DNA of 64,000 nt from Rachycentron canadum. Lineage: Eukaryota > Chordata > Actinopteri > Carangiformes > Rachycentridae. Positions 36,949-50,221 of this stretch are shown one piece after another. The position numbers and the translations under genes were made by a program. Positions within the stretch are counted from its first letter, which is position 1. Each line of letters starts with the position of its first letter. Location of the stretch: assembly GCA_038496675.1 (NCBI GenBank), contig CM076650.1, positions 17,851,715-17,915,714 on the forward strand, read 5' to 3'. Under the pieces are notes generated by a model. That model saw only the letters and a list, made by a program, of their open reading frames with translations. It was not told where the DNA came from and made no database searches.

Positions 36949-38068
36949 CTCTTGCAATGTCGTCTGCCCTCTATTGCCATAGTTACTGTCTGTATTTGTT
37001 CATGAGTATAGCAGCTACAGTATGTATAAGACAAGCATTCCTTAGCTCTGCTGCCATTTGTTCTGCACACACACACATACATACACACACACACACAAAC
37101 ACACAGAGCGTTGCTCCTGCACCTATTGTCTGTCACCTCCACATGCTGTAACTCCTCAGGTATGAATACTGTCATCACAGGCAAACACCTCTCTCTATCT
37201 GCCTCTTTGTTTAGAGAAATCAGAAATCATCGGTGAGACACTGGTGACACAACCACAAAAAAAGACATGATCAAAAACCTTATCTGTATCTGTGTGTGTG
37301 TGCTTGTTTGTGCAGCAGCTGTAACTGAGAACAACAAGCCCATATCATAATACGTATAGCTTGCATGTGCATTCAGTGATTTTCAATTACCCCTGAATTT
37401 TTTATGCATTTTTTTTTTTTTTTTGCAAATAATAAAAACACATGCTAGAGGATTGGAGGCATGTTGAAAACTTAATCCACCTTTTTAGGATTTCTTTCTG
37501 GGTTCCACCAGCAAACTGTTTTGCTGACATGACAAACGAGACAGATCATCAATTCAGTTAGTGGATAATGGAGTAAACAACAGCCACACTCATCAAATAC
37601 ATAACATTTACTGTGTTGAGCAACATCACTCTTTTCCCCTACACACAAATGTTCTCTTTGATAAATCCATTCTTAATTCATTTTTTATTCATTATTGATG
37701 AATGCATGTGCTCCACCTAGTCTTTTCTAAACTGTTGCATGCAGTTTAATTAAATGTGAATATTTCATCTTCTCAAGGGTTTCCATTCTGCTGAAGCATA
37801 AATTCCCTGAATTGTCTTTCTTTTATTTTTGTAATCCAGAAAATGTTCAAAACTCCAGGCCAGTTAAACACAGTCTAGGTCTGTATATGTGGGTGTCTAT
37901 GTGTACGGATTAATCCTTCGTGTTTGCCCTGACAGCAACAAGTTTCATAAAAGAGCAACAGATAAAAGCACAGAGGAAGGTTGTGTTGCTGTGAGCTCAT
38001 GTTTTGTTCTGAAAATCTGGCAACTCTTCAGCCTGACCGCTGTCTACACCTCTCCCAGCTGAAAACAC

Positions 38069-38071
<3 letters not shown>
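34733..38071. other. Intergenic DNA rich in short (CA)n/(GT)n tracts
   Basis: Dinucleotide tracts lie at 35858-35890, 36781-36806, 36901-36947 and 37068-37103. No gene is supported; frames through these tracts encode only Cys-Val or Thr-His repeats. Confidence 0.55.
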
Positions 38072-38119
<48 letters not shown>

Positions 38120-38120
38120 N

Positions 38121-38164
<44 letters not shown>

Positions 38165-38177
38165 ACACACACACACA
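38072..38177. repeat. (CA)n microsatellite with one undetermined base
   Basis: About 50 CA units with an N at 38120 and a TC interruption at 38159-38160. Confidence 0.95.
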
Positions 38178-38336
38178 TACATTCACACACTTTGAGAAAA
38201 GGTGTAATAAAACTTCCCTGTCAGTCTTTCATGTGTGGCTTAAGAGCTGTCACGCTGACAGGAGGAAACCACCATGCTTTGATTGGCCCTGCACACTGAA
38301 CAGAAATCTGCACACAGCAAGCATGGACGTGTGTTA

Positions 38337-38341
<5 letters not shown>

Positions 38342-38423
<82 letters not shown>

Positions 38424-38451
38424 TGTGTGTCTGTGTGTCTGTGTGTCTGTG
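38342..38451. repeat. (GT)n microsatellite with CTGTGTGT higher-order end
   Basis: About 40 pure GT units (38342-38422) pass into four copies of an 8-base CTGTGTGT unit. It lies 165 bases from the (CA)n tract at 38072-38177 and is complementary to it. Confidence 0.95.
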
Positions 38452-38950
38452 AGCTACATAATCTCAGGTTCCACTGCTCAATAAGGCTACTTGATATCGA
38501 AGTATATATTAAATAGTGGTGATGACTGTTTGAGGTTAGCAAGACACTGTGAATCAACACATCAAATTATAAATCACTTTAAATTGAGAAATGTAGAGCT
38601 GATTCTTGATAAATGTGTTTTGGTGATATTGTTCATGCCAATGTTTTCAGGATAACTATCTACAAAATGTGCATGTGGCAGTTATAGGAGATGGTTGATT
38701 GGGGCATGATTAAAGGTTAGGCAGGAGAATCATTTTGACAAATGTGCCCAGTGAGAAATTTTCATCTGAAAGTCATCATCTTACAACATGGTCAGTCTCT
38801 AGTTCTGCTGTCTGATTATATCCATGACATGGTTAAACAGGTGGTTCAACCAAATTCCAAAAAATAATGTAATTGAAAAAAAATAATAGAAAAGAACTTT
38901 GTGTGTTTTTTTCAAATTTGACTGAACCACCCAGTCGTTCAGTGTGGATA

Positions 38951-39000
38951 ATGAATGAATGAATGGATGAATGAATGAATGAATGAATGAATGAATGAAT
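38951..39000. repeat. (GAAT)n tetranucleotide microsatellite
   Basis: About 12 units of ATGA/GAAT with one GGAT variant. Confidence 0.93.
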
Positions 39001-40085
39001 GTGGTCATTGTGTTTTGAGTGATGCTTCACTCACTGTAGCTGACTTAGATTTATTTAACCTTCCATCTCAATTTGCTTATGTGGAGCTTAAGGGTGTAGT
39101 TTAGTTACTGATCAATCTTAGCCATCATAACAAACAACAAAACAACACACACACAGAGGGATGAGAGGAGAAAGTGAGCAAACTGAATAAGTGAACGAGA
39201 AAAAGGTTGAGACTTCTACTCCAGTAGAAGCAAACCCACTTAGGATTGATCACAAATAGGAGATAATCAATTCACCTCCAGTTGAATTCACATCAAGTGG
39301 AGGGGGAAAGGCATTTCAACAGAGCAGCTGAGGCTGATTTTTCTCCTCCACCATTGATGTTGTGTTTGACACACATTTGTCATGTTGAGACCTTGTGGAG
39401 AATTCCTACCGATTATTCAATAAAAAATCCATGACTTCTCACTCCCCTGCTGTTTCTGGAAATCCTCTGATGTCATTTTTTTTTCTTGTTGGTTCTCATC
39501 AGCAAGGCCTCAGTGCAGTGCAGAGTCACCTGGGGTGCTTGGTATTTATGATGACTATACAGTCTGTGTGGACTGAGCAAACACACACACATAGACCCTC
39601 TTCTGATGACCACACAAACGCTGTTCCATTGATCCACTAATCTAGTGAGGTGGGGAAGTGCAAGACTCATTTAGTTAAAATCATTACCCCTCCTGATAGA
39701 TAGAGATAAGGGGATTTAGAGAGAAAAGAGAAGCAGGTTGGATGTAAAGAGGAAGAAGATGAGAAAGAGAGGGAAAGGGGGGAAATAAGGGATGAAGAGA
39801 AGGAGACAGAGGGAGAAAAAGAATAGCACGAAGGGCAATTATAAAGTTTTTGCCAATTTTGCTGCATAGAGCGACACTTTCTGTCTCTCATTGCATCTGT
39901 CCATTTCTCACATCACACACTCACTCTGTCTCACACAGACAGTGCAGAGAAGAGTGTTTTGCAGAGGGAAGTCTTTGCAGTGGTCGATAGCGCTTGGCGA
40001 GTGATCAATCGACAGAACGGGAGCGTGTGAGAGATGAGTTCAATATACTTCAATTTAGCTCCACTTGCTTTAATTACTTCCACCT

Positions 40086-40086
<1 letters not shown>

Positions 40087-40138
<52 letters not shown>
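40087..40138. repeat. (GT)n microsatellite
   Basis: 26 GT units preceded by a TGTGC. Confidence 0.95.
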
Positions 40139-40140
<2 letters not shown>

Positions 40141-40382
40141 CCCCAGAGGCTGAGTGGTGTTAGACTATCCATGAAGGCTGATAATAAAAATACAGCTTCA
40201 GCCATTATTGAATTCAGGGTCTGCTGAATATTTAGGAGAGTCCAAAGGGGCTGTGACCCTGATGGTGTGAATTTCAGAGGGAAAATCATTTATTTAAAGA
40301 ATATGGAACATTTCATTCATTAATCATTATATTTTAATCATTCTGTCTATTTTTAATCATTCTGTCCATTTCATATTTCATA

Positions 40383-40745
40383 TGGATGGTGGTGCAATGG
40401 TTAGCACTGTCGCCTAACAGCAAGAATATTCTGGGTTTGATTCCCAGGCCTGGAGCCTTTCTGTGTGGAATTTGCATGTTGCATGAACTTCTGTGGTACT
40501 TCTGTCTACTGCATGTTCTCCAGGTGTCTGGCTTCCTCCCAGAATCTAAAGATATGCACGTTTAGGTTAATTGGTGACTAAATTGCCCGTAGGCCTGAGT
40601 GTGATTGTGAATGGTTGCTTGTCTCTATGCGTTGGCCCTGCAATAGACAGGTGAACTGTCCAGGGTGTACCACGCCCCCACGCTGTGTCAGCTGGGATTG
40701 ACTCCAGTGACCTCAACCCTGATAGATAAGTGGTATAGATAATGG
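40383..40745 (+). mobile_element. tRNA-like SINE-type dispersed repeat, copy 2
   Basis: It begins GGTGGTGCAATGGTTAGCAC, resembling a tRNA A-box region, followed by GGGTTTGATTCCC (40434-40446), a degenerate B box (GGTTCGANTCC). The body then matches copy 1: CTTCCTCCCAGAATCTAAAG, CTGTCCAGGGTGTACCAC, CAGCTGGGATTGACTCCAG, and a TAATGGATGGA tail. It is somewhat longer than copy 1. Confidence 0.75.
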
Positions 40746-41879
40746 ATGGATTAGTAAAATTTTATATTTTCCAGTGATTAAGAGCATGTAACTATGCGGT
40801 TTTAAGCCAGCCTGGACGTTTGCACTATTAGAAGGACAAATATTAATGAAACAGACTAGATTCTCACATGCTTTATTTTCATTAATGAACTGCTGTGTTA
40901 TGACTTGTTGTGAAGATGCAACATACGCATGTCCTTGCTAAAAGTGAAAGTGTTTTCTATTAAATGGAATCAGTCAGGCCAATGTTCTGACTCTGGTGAA
41001 GCCAGAGTCAGAACATTATGTTCTCAGAGGAAAAATTATATTATAATGATGGTTTAGTGTGACATTAATTTTGTTAAATGGCCTATATGACACTACACAT
41101 TACTTATGCAGGTTAAAAAACCTCTGTGGGCTCAGTCGGCTCAGTGCAGGTGATTAATTTACTACAGAAATTAATCAAGTCCTGCTCCACGTTTTCCAAT
41201 AAAGGTTACGTTTCACTCAAAAAATAGATCTAAAACATTAAATACAGATACAAATGAAATGTGATATAACACAGACATCTCTTGAGAGGCAAAATATTCC
41301 CATTCCGTTTTTGGCTTGACCATTTTCCCAACACTCTCCATGTTGGGAAAATGAGCATAGACAAAATGCTGACCTCATAGATACAGATCCTACTATTGTT
41401 ACTGCTATTAATGTCCCATGCAATGTTTCAGGTAACTGGAAACTGATTGGTGACACTGTGATTTAAACCTATTGGTACATGTACCACTTTAGGCTTAAAT
41501 CACAGCCCTTGTTTCTTACCTTTCTTTCTACCCCTCCTTGTCTTGCACATTAATCTATGTTTCCACTCCTATTAAGAATTTAGGAGTGAATTTGTCTGTG
41601 AATCCATAGCATTGAACGAACATGTCCGCTGTAAGCCACATAACTGATTTTACGCCACAAGGGAGGAGAACCGCAGGGGAATAGATGTCTGCTGTCTCAT
41701 CTCTAATCCCTTCTGTTCCCTCAGTTCAGTTCCCAATACCTCTTACTCTGCACCTATACTCTTGCACAACTGGCTATTTCACTTCAGAGTCTGTAAATTA
41801 TCATAATCAAATTATCATTATCACAAATATCAGTGGCTTAATATGAAGCTGATATAAGCTGAAGTTTTCCTATAGAGGA
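40746..41879. other. Intergenic DNA with a perfect hairpin
   Basis: It holds the 16-bp inverted repeat at 40981-41017, listed separately. No gene is supported. Confidence 0.45.
40981..41017. repeat. Perfect 16-bp inverted repeat with 5-base loop
   Basis: AATGTTCTGACTCTGG, loop TGAAG, then the exact reverse complement CCAGAGTCAGAACATT. The pairing does not extend further on either side. Confidence 0.9.
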
Positions 41880-42560
41880 TGTGCATTTTGGTCATTTCAG
41901 GTCATATAAAACTGTGGTGACTTCACTGCCACAGTTTCAAAATAGATTTGCTGCTGTTGTTTGTATGATCACACCTACAGGTTCAACAGAGGTTTGTTTT
42001 ACATTTTATACATCTGTGTCTGATGGCAAACATGAAATTTGGATGTATGGCAACCCACCATGATGTCAACCTTTGGTTTGTGAACTGCTGTTTTGAAGTT
42101 TCAAATTTCTAATTTAGTCATCACCATCTCATTTTGTATCTTTATTTTTGGAATAAGAAGAAGCCATATTAGACCCGACCTACTTTGGAGTCTATCCTGA
42201 TTGACAGGCACTGTGTATGGTGAAGTTTGTCAGTCACACGGTAGCCACTCCTTAATGCATACCCTTGTTTATTACCTATTTTCCTTCAAATGGGACCATA
42301 ATTTTAGAAATCAACAATCATATTGTATTGATAAAGACTCAAAATTAGAGACAGTGACCATAAACTCATTAGGAAAACATTTACTGAGGTAATAAATCAA
42401 ATGAGAACTGGGGCCATATTCCCATAGACTTCAATACAATCTGACTTTTTTGCAACCAGTGGAGTAGCCCCCAGATGGTCATTAGATATAATGAAGGTTT
42501 AAGTCACTTCAGCACTGGCTTCACTTTTCAGACCTGGAGTCTACACCCATTTTTATATCT
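41880..42560 (+). mobile_element. Dispersed teleost repeat, family B, copy 2
   Basis: The core 42180-42560 carries GATTGACAGGCACTGTGTAT, TGGGACCATAATTTTAG, GTGACCATAAACTCATTAGG, TTTACTGAGGTAATAAATCA, CCAGTGGAGTAGCCCCCAGA and a GGCTTCACTTTTCAGACCTG end. I recall this series as a common repeat in fish introns. It aligns with copy 1 at 30625-31055 in reverse. No coding capacity. The left edge is uncertain. Confidence 0.6.
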
Positions 42561-45500
42561 AGTCTATATCATGGGGCACCAGCTAGCATAACTCTAAAGC
42601 TCAATCAATTACAGTTAGAAGGTACAAACAGTAAATAGTCATAGACAAGGTTTGCACCCCCATTATTTTTATGTGCTGGCACTGTTGTGTGTGTGACTAA
42701 ACTCATAAACATGCATCGTAATTGTCATGATTTTCTATGAAACAAACATAGAAAGTTAGATCTGATAGCGCTACCTTTCATTCTCTGCCCAATTTCATGT
42801 CCTACCCATGCTGTGTGTAATTTGTGGTTTTCAGGTTTGTGAATACGAGCTGAAGACAGTGGTTAGGTGGGTATTTGACATGGAATCTGCCTTCTGCTCA
42901 ACAGCATGTTCAACAACTGCTTTTGAACTATCTATGATAACAGGGTTGAAAATATGTGCACCGCTGTGAATCTTTCATCTGCAATATGTCAGGGAAGGCT
43001 CTTTCATTGAAACAGACCGAGAGAAAATAGCAGGAGGGAGTGGAGGTGCACATCAGGTACACGACTACACTCCACAATAATATACTTTTGCCACTCAAAT
43101 ATATTGTTTGTTAAATTCATCAGCAACAAATGCAGCATTTTTATTTTGTATGTCACAAAAACAGTAAATGTATCTGACTGGAAGTCTTTGAATGCTTGAA
43201 CCTACACTTACTCTTTTTTTTGCCACTTGAGGGCAGTGAGCAAACATACCAATATACTATCACCTTAAGAAGTTCATATGAAGAACATGAGTCCAGTATT
43301 CACTGATATGACAAATTAAAACTTTTAGCTCTTCTTTGGTCTCCATTTATTCCTGAGAGAAATATCTGTCTCTTTAGCTTCTAAACAATTCACCACCAAC
43401 AGTGGTCACAAACTTTATCTGTGACCCATTTGGTGCTGGACCAGTATCATACAGAGGGATTTTAGAGCTTTTAAGCCGAGAGCAGACGTGCTTGAAAAGC
43501 TGTGAGAATGAACCAAAACAGTGGTAAAATCTAAACAATGAGCCCACAGATGCTGTAATGCTCTGTGAAGCTCATTGCACATGTCCTTTGACCTATTGTA
43601 GATATAAAAATTTTCAATTAGTTCAGAATTAAAAGAAAGGGTTAGAGTTTTCTCTGTAGCAAAAGTGGAAATAGAGGGATTCAATTCTGCTGCAAATAGT
43701 GTGTGAGGAGTTTAACACCAGAGAGTGTGGCACATGTCCTGTCCACAGTCAACACATCTGTCCTGATGTCAGCATCCTCTTCAGTCATGAACACACAAAG
43801 CCCTGTTCACTGAGAGATGCTTCAGTTAGAACAATCTTGTTTCAAAACAATGTATTTCAACCTAATGATCTTTAAAATCTTAGGATATTAAATGGAACTT
43901 CAGTTTGAACTGTGTGGATTTGAACAGTAGCTCTACAACCTATGTTTTGAGAAATGATGACACTGATAGCAGTACGTCATAGTCAAAGTAATTTTTTAGT
44001 CATTTGCCAGTTGTATGAGTTCATAGCTGCCTAGTAGGTCCAAGAATTTGGGAAGGACACAGTTTTTTCATGTCTGAATTCAACACAGCTGAGTCATTCC
44101 CACTGCACCATTAATCTCAGGCACAGAAAAGTGATGACAGACGGTGGACGCATGTCATGAGAGTGTGCGCGTGTGTGGAGGACTGCAGGAAGAACACCTG
44201 TGTGGACTCTGCCAGTCATAGATCTGTACCAGCAGAGATCACTGACTTCTACACCTGTCTGTTGAGAAAAACAAAAAGACCACACACACAAACTTCAAAC
44301 TGCTGTCAATGTTGCTCTCATAAATGTAATATTTCATCATATTACAAGAGGCTATACATCTGAAACAATATGCAATATGCATGATATATAAAAATATAAA
44401 AATACATTACCATGTGCACCAGCTGGTTACAACATACGGTCCATACAACTGAGCAAGAGAACTGCTCAAAGGTGCCTTTTAGCTTTTTAGGCAACAGACT
44501 AAGGAGACTAACGAGAAATATACAACAAAGAAGGTTAAGTGTTTTAAAAGAAAACTTCAGCATCAGTTTTCCTTTTTCCGCTTGTTTTGCTCTGCTTATC
44601 TCTGCATGGACCATTACATGCTGGATCCTCAGTGGAGATCTAACCAGTCAATGGAAAACCCCACAGAGGACAGACAGAGAGTGAAGAGAGGGGGAGTAGA
44701 GGCAAGGCACAACACACACACAAACACACACATGGGCCTTCACACATCAGTCAGACAGCCCTCAAGTCAGGAGAACCCCTGGCTCACCTTCACACAGATT
44801 CACAGATCACATACACACACACACAGACACACAAACACACACAGACATTGTGCTGACATGAATCTATGCAGTCACTGACTCACATAAACATGCCTCCCCC
44901 CTCCTTGCAAACACACACACACTTCAAAGGAAGTGTGTAGCCTGACAGGCCAGAAACACTAAGAACCCACATACAGCCTTTTTTTTTTTTTTTTAATTCT
45001 TCTTCCCACCTGTTCCTGACAAACTTTCAAGTCAGATGTCTCTCTCCTGGCTGATTTTCTCTCTCTCTCTAGCTCTGTCTGGCACTCTCGCTCAGCGTAC
45101 ATATGCTGGTACTCAGGCGCTGTCTTTCTGATGTGCTCTTCCTCTCATCCTACACTGTGCACCCCTATCAGGGGATTATATACACACTGAACCACATCTT
45201 AACTAGACACAATGTAACCATGCTCTGGCCTGTACCACTGGGCAGATGTGAACCGCGGCATTGTGTAATTTCATCTGAAACATGTTACAGAGCCAATGAG
45301 CCTGTATGCTGGCACCAGCCTTTACAGAGTAACATAGCATTGATGTGAAATGCAGCTGGAGAAATAAAACAATATCAAGGTGGATATGACACAACTGGTG
45401 CTTCTTCGGTGTTAGACCAACAAAGGCCTGATGCTGACCTATGCTTAAGTCCTGTGCAAGGTCAGCCAGGTTTTGATGAGCCTTTTCATTCCCATCCCCA

Positions 45501-46800
45501 GGACACGGGGGTGTTGAGTGCCACAGTTGAGGTAGTGAAGGTCCAAGCATTGTACTTCACTTACGCAATCCTATGCAGCCTGTTTGAGCATCAGCTTGTA
45601 CTAAGTAGAACAAAAATATATGGGGATAAATCCCTAAATCTCACGTGATCCCCATGTAATTCTAGTCCCATGCACAGAGGGCTTAAGGTGTGCAAAAGTA
45701 ATTCAAAAGATCGACAAGTATCTGAACTCTGGTAAATGAATTATGCCTACTCCAGTTTCACTCCACTTCCACAGTATTACCTTAATCTTTATCTTAATCT
45801 TTATCTAACCCTAACACGCTTGAATGATTATGTTCATCCAATACTTATTACAATATCATTTTTCCACTATCATGTCATGCTCATGGAAAAACTAAGGTAT
45901 TTTTAACCATGACCTGAGCCACAATCTGCTCATTTAATTTATTGGTGTAACCAGGACAACTCAGGTCTAGTGCAATAAAGGGGCAGCATTAAGCAAGTTT
46001 GTCATTACATACAGAAAAGTACGATAAGGGAAAATTTAAGATCAGACAGTTATTTAGATATTTATCTTTCAATATAAGAGCTAACTAATGTGTCTCACAA
46101 ACTCTTCTAAATAACGGCTGGGCTCAGGTTGCTGAATGTGAAATTTCAACAGAGCTGCTAACGCTACACTGAACTCTAAAAACCTCCAGAACCAGCTGCT
46201 ATATAGTAGATATTACACAGTTGATGTCCCAGTCCTCAAAAGGGTTTTTCTAATGTAACTTGTAAACCCACAAAATAATATAGTTTGCTAATAATGTGTT
46301 ATAAGCCACTTAGCTGGATAATCTAACAATTACAGCTTATGTATTGATCCATTTCTTATTTGTGGTTTTTGTTTTGGAAAAGCTAAAAAAAATTTCACCA
46401 TTCTCTCAATGCTGAACCTTTGGTTAAGGTAAAGAAAGGCTATTTGTTAAAGCATTAACAGCTCTTTAGTTTACTAGTCTAGGAGAAACAGTGTGAGGTC
46501 AACATCAAACTTAATTCTTTTTCTCATTGAGAGCAGTCTCCAGTGATGGAAAGCTCTTGTTTTGCCTCTATTTCTAGCACTTCATTTTCCTATGCTAGTG
46601 TTAGCATGCTAAAAAAAACATCTCATCACTTTCCAATACTGAGTCACAGTAATGTCTAGTCTGCCCTAAAGAAGTAGTTCAGCTTGAAGGGCATATTATA
46701 ACCTCCTGTACTGTATATGCAATTGTGATTGAAGCTCTTGCCAAGGCATGTAAGTGATGCTAATGTTGGCTATGTGGCAACTGGAAAACTTGCACATATT

Positions 46801-46858
46801 ACCTTTAAATGTTTAAATGTTTCTTCACAAACCTTTAAATGTTTAAATGTGAAGAAAC
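46801..46858. repeat. Nested direct and inverted repeat
   Basis: A 20-base unit ACCTTTAAATGTTTAAATGT occurs at 46801-46820 and again at 46831-46850. The spacer begins GTTTCTTCAC, and its reverse complement GTGAAGAAAC follows the second unit, so a 10-bp stem can form. Confidence 0.85.
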
Positions 46859-49168
46859 TTGTGCCTGAAGTCGTTGTGAACATTTTCTGTATTAAACCAA
46901 AGCATGATATGTCCTAACCATAAGTGCTGTGACTCTAAACATAACACAAATATGTTTTAATACTGCTGTAGTCACTAAAAGTGAATATTTTATTTTGAAC
47001 ATTTTTGCAATTTGCCAAATATATAAACATATCATTATGTTAGTAGAAAGTTTAATTAAGCTTCATTTATGATTCTTATAAATAAGATTTCTGGGAAACA
47101 GGGTTGTTGTTAAAGAGGTAAGGTTATTTTTGTTGATTGCTATATTTAACATAAATACTTAATGGACCTTTAGGTGAAGCTGCTAATTGACTGTTTCCAT
47201 GATTAAAAAAAATGGACTCAACAAAACGCAATGCTGGAAACCTGGAAAATATCCTGTTAACAGTACCTTTAGTTGTGTTTTTTTGTCTGCAATCGACTAC
47301 AAAACAATTATGCTGCACCTTTGTCTTTCTCACCGTCGGTATTCTCTGCTACATCATTTTCTAAGTCGAACCATTTCCTGTGCTTCGTTTCACCTATACT
47401 TCAGTGACATCTGCCCAATTCGGTCTCAGGTGTCATAAGAACAAGGGATGACTCACCCAAGCCAGGCAGACGAAGAGAGAAAAAAAGGGATGATGAAGGG
47501 GAGGATGAAAGAGTGCAGCAGATCACTCGTCCTGCCAGTCACTTGTCTAATTGCAGTGTCTGTCAGAGCGAGCGCGTGCTGTCTCTTCACATAGATGACT
47601 TCATGTTATTTTTCTCCTCCTTCTCCATTAGTCTGTCTTGTTTTAGCTGAGCCATGCTCTTAACAATTTCCAAGCAAGTAAAAAAAAAAACTGAATGAGA
47701 CCTGGAAGAATTTGGGAAAACTAGGCTTTTATTGTTACCTAAGAAAGTAACACAGTCATTATGTGCATCTCACAAAACAACAAAAAAATTATTTTGAAGG
47801 AATGATTTCAATGTTCAAGCTTGAAGAGGTTTGTTGTGGAAATTAAAGTTTTAATGTCACATATATGGAGGAGTCTGTAGTTTAATGGTTGTTTCATTAC
47901 ATCAGTATAGTTGTTGGTAGTCCATCTTCAGAGGTGTGTAACTGAACTTTATCACAAGGATGAGTTCATGGTATCAGAAAGAAAGGTCCATAGATGTCTC
48001 TATTTTTATTAGATATTTATTAGATATTATTTGAGCTGTGAACTACATGTTTTATCTAACTTTTCAAATTGTACCATACTGATGGCCAATAGCCCTTTTC
48101 AACAACATCTATATCAGCTACTTGCGTTAATAAATTAAGGTCTGAGCCATAAGTTTTGGACAGACATGGAGTCACTCCAGATTGCTTGCTTGTGTTAGCT
48201 ACAGCAGCTCATATCCTGTCTAAACTACCTTTTGGTGACACTGCACATTTCCCTCTGAAGCTGCAAAACAAGAGTTGCAAGGATGCATAAGGTTGTTTAG
48301 CGATTTGTTGCTCTTATAGAGGTCATGCTCGCTGCTTCATGTGAATTGGCCGCTGTAAATCTCGAGGATTGTGCCAGCTAGTACTACTACTACTCAACAT
48401 GTCCTTGACCTTGATGTATTTAAGTACTAACAAGAAGTGAAATGCTTTGTCTCACTGGTTCTGTTTAAACAGACTTGAGGGGTTTTGTCAACCACGGCAA
48501 GTACAATGAGCCTATCAAAAATATTTCAAAAACAGGATATGAAGAGTCACAAGTGTGTGCTGTGTATTATTTGTCATATGGATAGATAATGTACATTGAA
48601 GAGGTGCTCCAGTGATACTACAAGTCAACTTAGTAGCCCTTGTTATAGTTAGTTGCAGTTATAGTCCACTGTGATGACAAATATTTAACACAAACCAGGG
48701 TTTGGAGTTTAAAACTCAAAAGATGCAATTAAGTTGTATCCTGGGAATTGCTGTATTTTTGGTGAAAACTGTTTTTGACTCTTATATATAATAGTCAGCA
48801 TAGAACCATCTCTGCTGCAATTACATTTTTTTTGCCCCTTCAAATTCCCCCCAACTTTGCTTAAGTGGAATACAAAATCTCCAGTGTGTTCTAGGTCTTT
48901 TTCACTCTTTTGGATGTCAGCTTTAAGGTTAGCAACTTGGGCCCCAGATAAATGATCAAGCAATGAACAATTGTATCTCTGTTTGTTTTTATCATCATCA
49001 GTCTAATCAGTACAGATACAGAAGACAAATGGACTCATGGCACCATAATAAAAACGTTGCTATTTTTAACTGTGAAGAAGTACTTATTATCTTACATTTC
49101 TAGTTGTGAGCAAACTTGGTCAGACAATGAAAATTCAAAATAAAAGTAGATATATGCTGTGATGATCC

Positions 49169-49192
49169 AAAAAAAAAAAAAAAAAAAAAAAA
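49169..49192 (+). repeat. 24-base poly(A) run
   Basis: Uninterrupted A bases with no recognisable retroposon sequence immediately upstream, so it is called simple sequence only. Confidence 0.9.
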
Positions 49193-50221
49193 GCTCTCAT
49201 GGTTTGCTCTGGATATTTTTATTTTATTTTATCTCATACCTGTAAAAATATATTCTCAAAATAAATAAATATATGAAATAAATATACTGTATGTCCTAAG
49301 TAACAAAACCTCATAAATAAGAATAAAATCTGTCAGTCAACGTGTTTGTTAAAGGTGTCTTTGTCTGTTCTGTGCAGTCAGTGGGAGAACAGCTGAATTC
49401 CTTCACTGGGTTCTCGACTGAGTCTCTAGATTCGACCAGAACAACCTGTGTTCTGCCACGAGACACCACAGAGGAGGTCCATACACAACGCTCTTCTCTT
49501 ATTCCTCTTGCACTTTTTGGAAAAGTCACATTTTCTGAGCAGCTTGTGTTTTTGGAGAATTTATCCATGTCATCACAAGTCAGTCCGATACAGACCCGTT
49601 TCCCAGAACAAACACGGCTGCTTTCCAGTGCATTAAAACTACCTTTTTAGTGTAAACCAGCCACTCTGTACACTGGATTTTGCATTTTAATAAATTGTTT
49701 ACATAGCAGCCACAGTAGTGTTTAGAATAAAATAAAAAAAAGCTCTACTGAAAACAGTGAAAATTACAAGACTCAACAGCCACAGCAGTAAAAAGCTATT
49801 AGCAGCCAGTTGTTAATCTCAGCTATAAGTTCCACACTTTTGTCCTCTTGAACATGCAGTTTTGGACGAGCAGGTTGCTGGATTTAATTAGTGGGAAAGG
49901 AAATCCAGAAAACATCGGTTTGGCCACCAGGGCTCTGCATAGGCCAGTAAAAGGGTCATGGTAGCCTCTGTGTCTGTCAAGGGGCCTTCACATTTTCCAG
50001 AGAAGATCCTTGCTCAGTCGAACTCCGCAGTCAGTCTGGTTTAAAGAAGGTCTGGTTCCTTCTTCCATTCCAGCGATGGGGAGTGTTGATTTGGTGCACT
50101 TTTTATGATCCTGTTTTGTCTAGACCAACAAGATCTTCCTCCATCTTCCTCATAAAGAAGATTAGGTGCACTTGGTTTGCGGTTTCAGCTCTGACAGGGT
50201 CAAAGTAACACTTTATCAGCC

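Larger units (their letters stand above)
38452..40382. other. Intergenic DNA with (GAAT)n and (GT)n tracts
   Basis: (GAAT)n at 38951-39000 and (GT)n at 40087-40138. A purine-rich strand, GAAAGAGAGGGAAAGG-like, occupies 39700-39830. No gene is supported. Confidence 0.5.
42561..50221. other. Gene-poor interval upstream of slc/xpa/kpna cluster and 3' of fgf20
   Basis: AT-rich DNA. Seen in it: a possible dispersed repeat around 43290-43700 (with GAATGAACCAAAACAG), CA runs at 44710-44850, a 16-base T-run at 44980-44996, a direct/inverted repeat at 46801-46857, and a 24-base A-run at 49169-49192. The open frames of 80-115 codons, for instance 45203-45550 minus, match no family I know. The last part before 50222 probably includes the fgf20 3' UTR. 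Confidence 0.4.

Noticed and set aside
36849..37184. Frames rich in Cys-Val or Thr-His across 30-40 kb, also at 38.3, 59.7 and 62.4 kb
   Set aside because: They are translations of (CA)n/(GT)n microsatellites.
40434..40446. tRNA gene from the B-box-like GGGTTTGATTCCC
   Set aside because: There is no cloverleaf with proper arms; the match is part of the SINE head.
45203..45550. 115-codon minus-strand frame in the intergenic region
   Set aside because: No recognisable motif, no splice or promoter context and no supporting neighbour; it may be chance.
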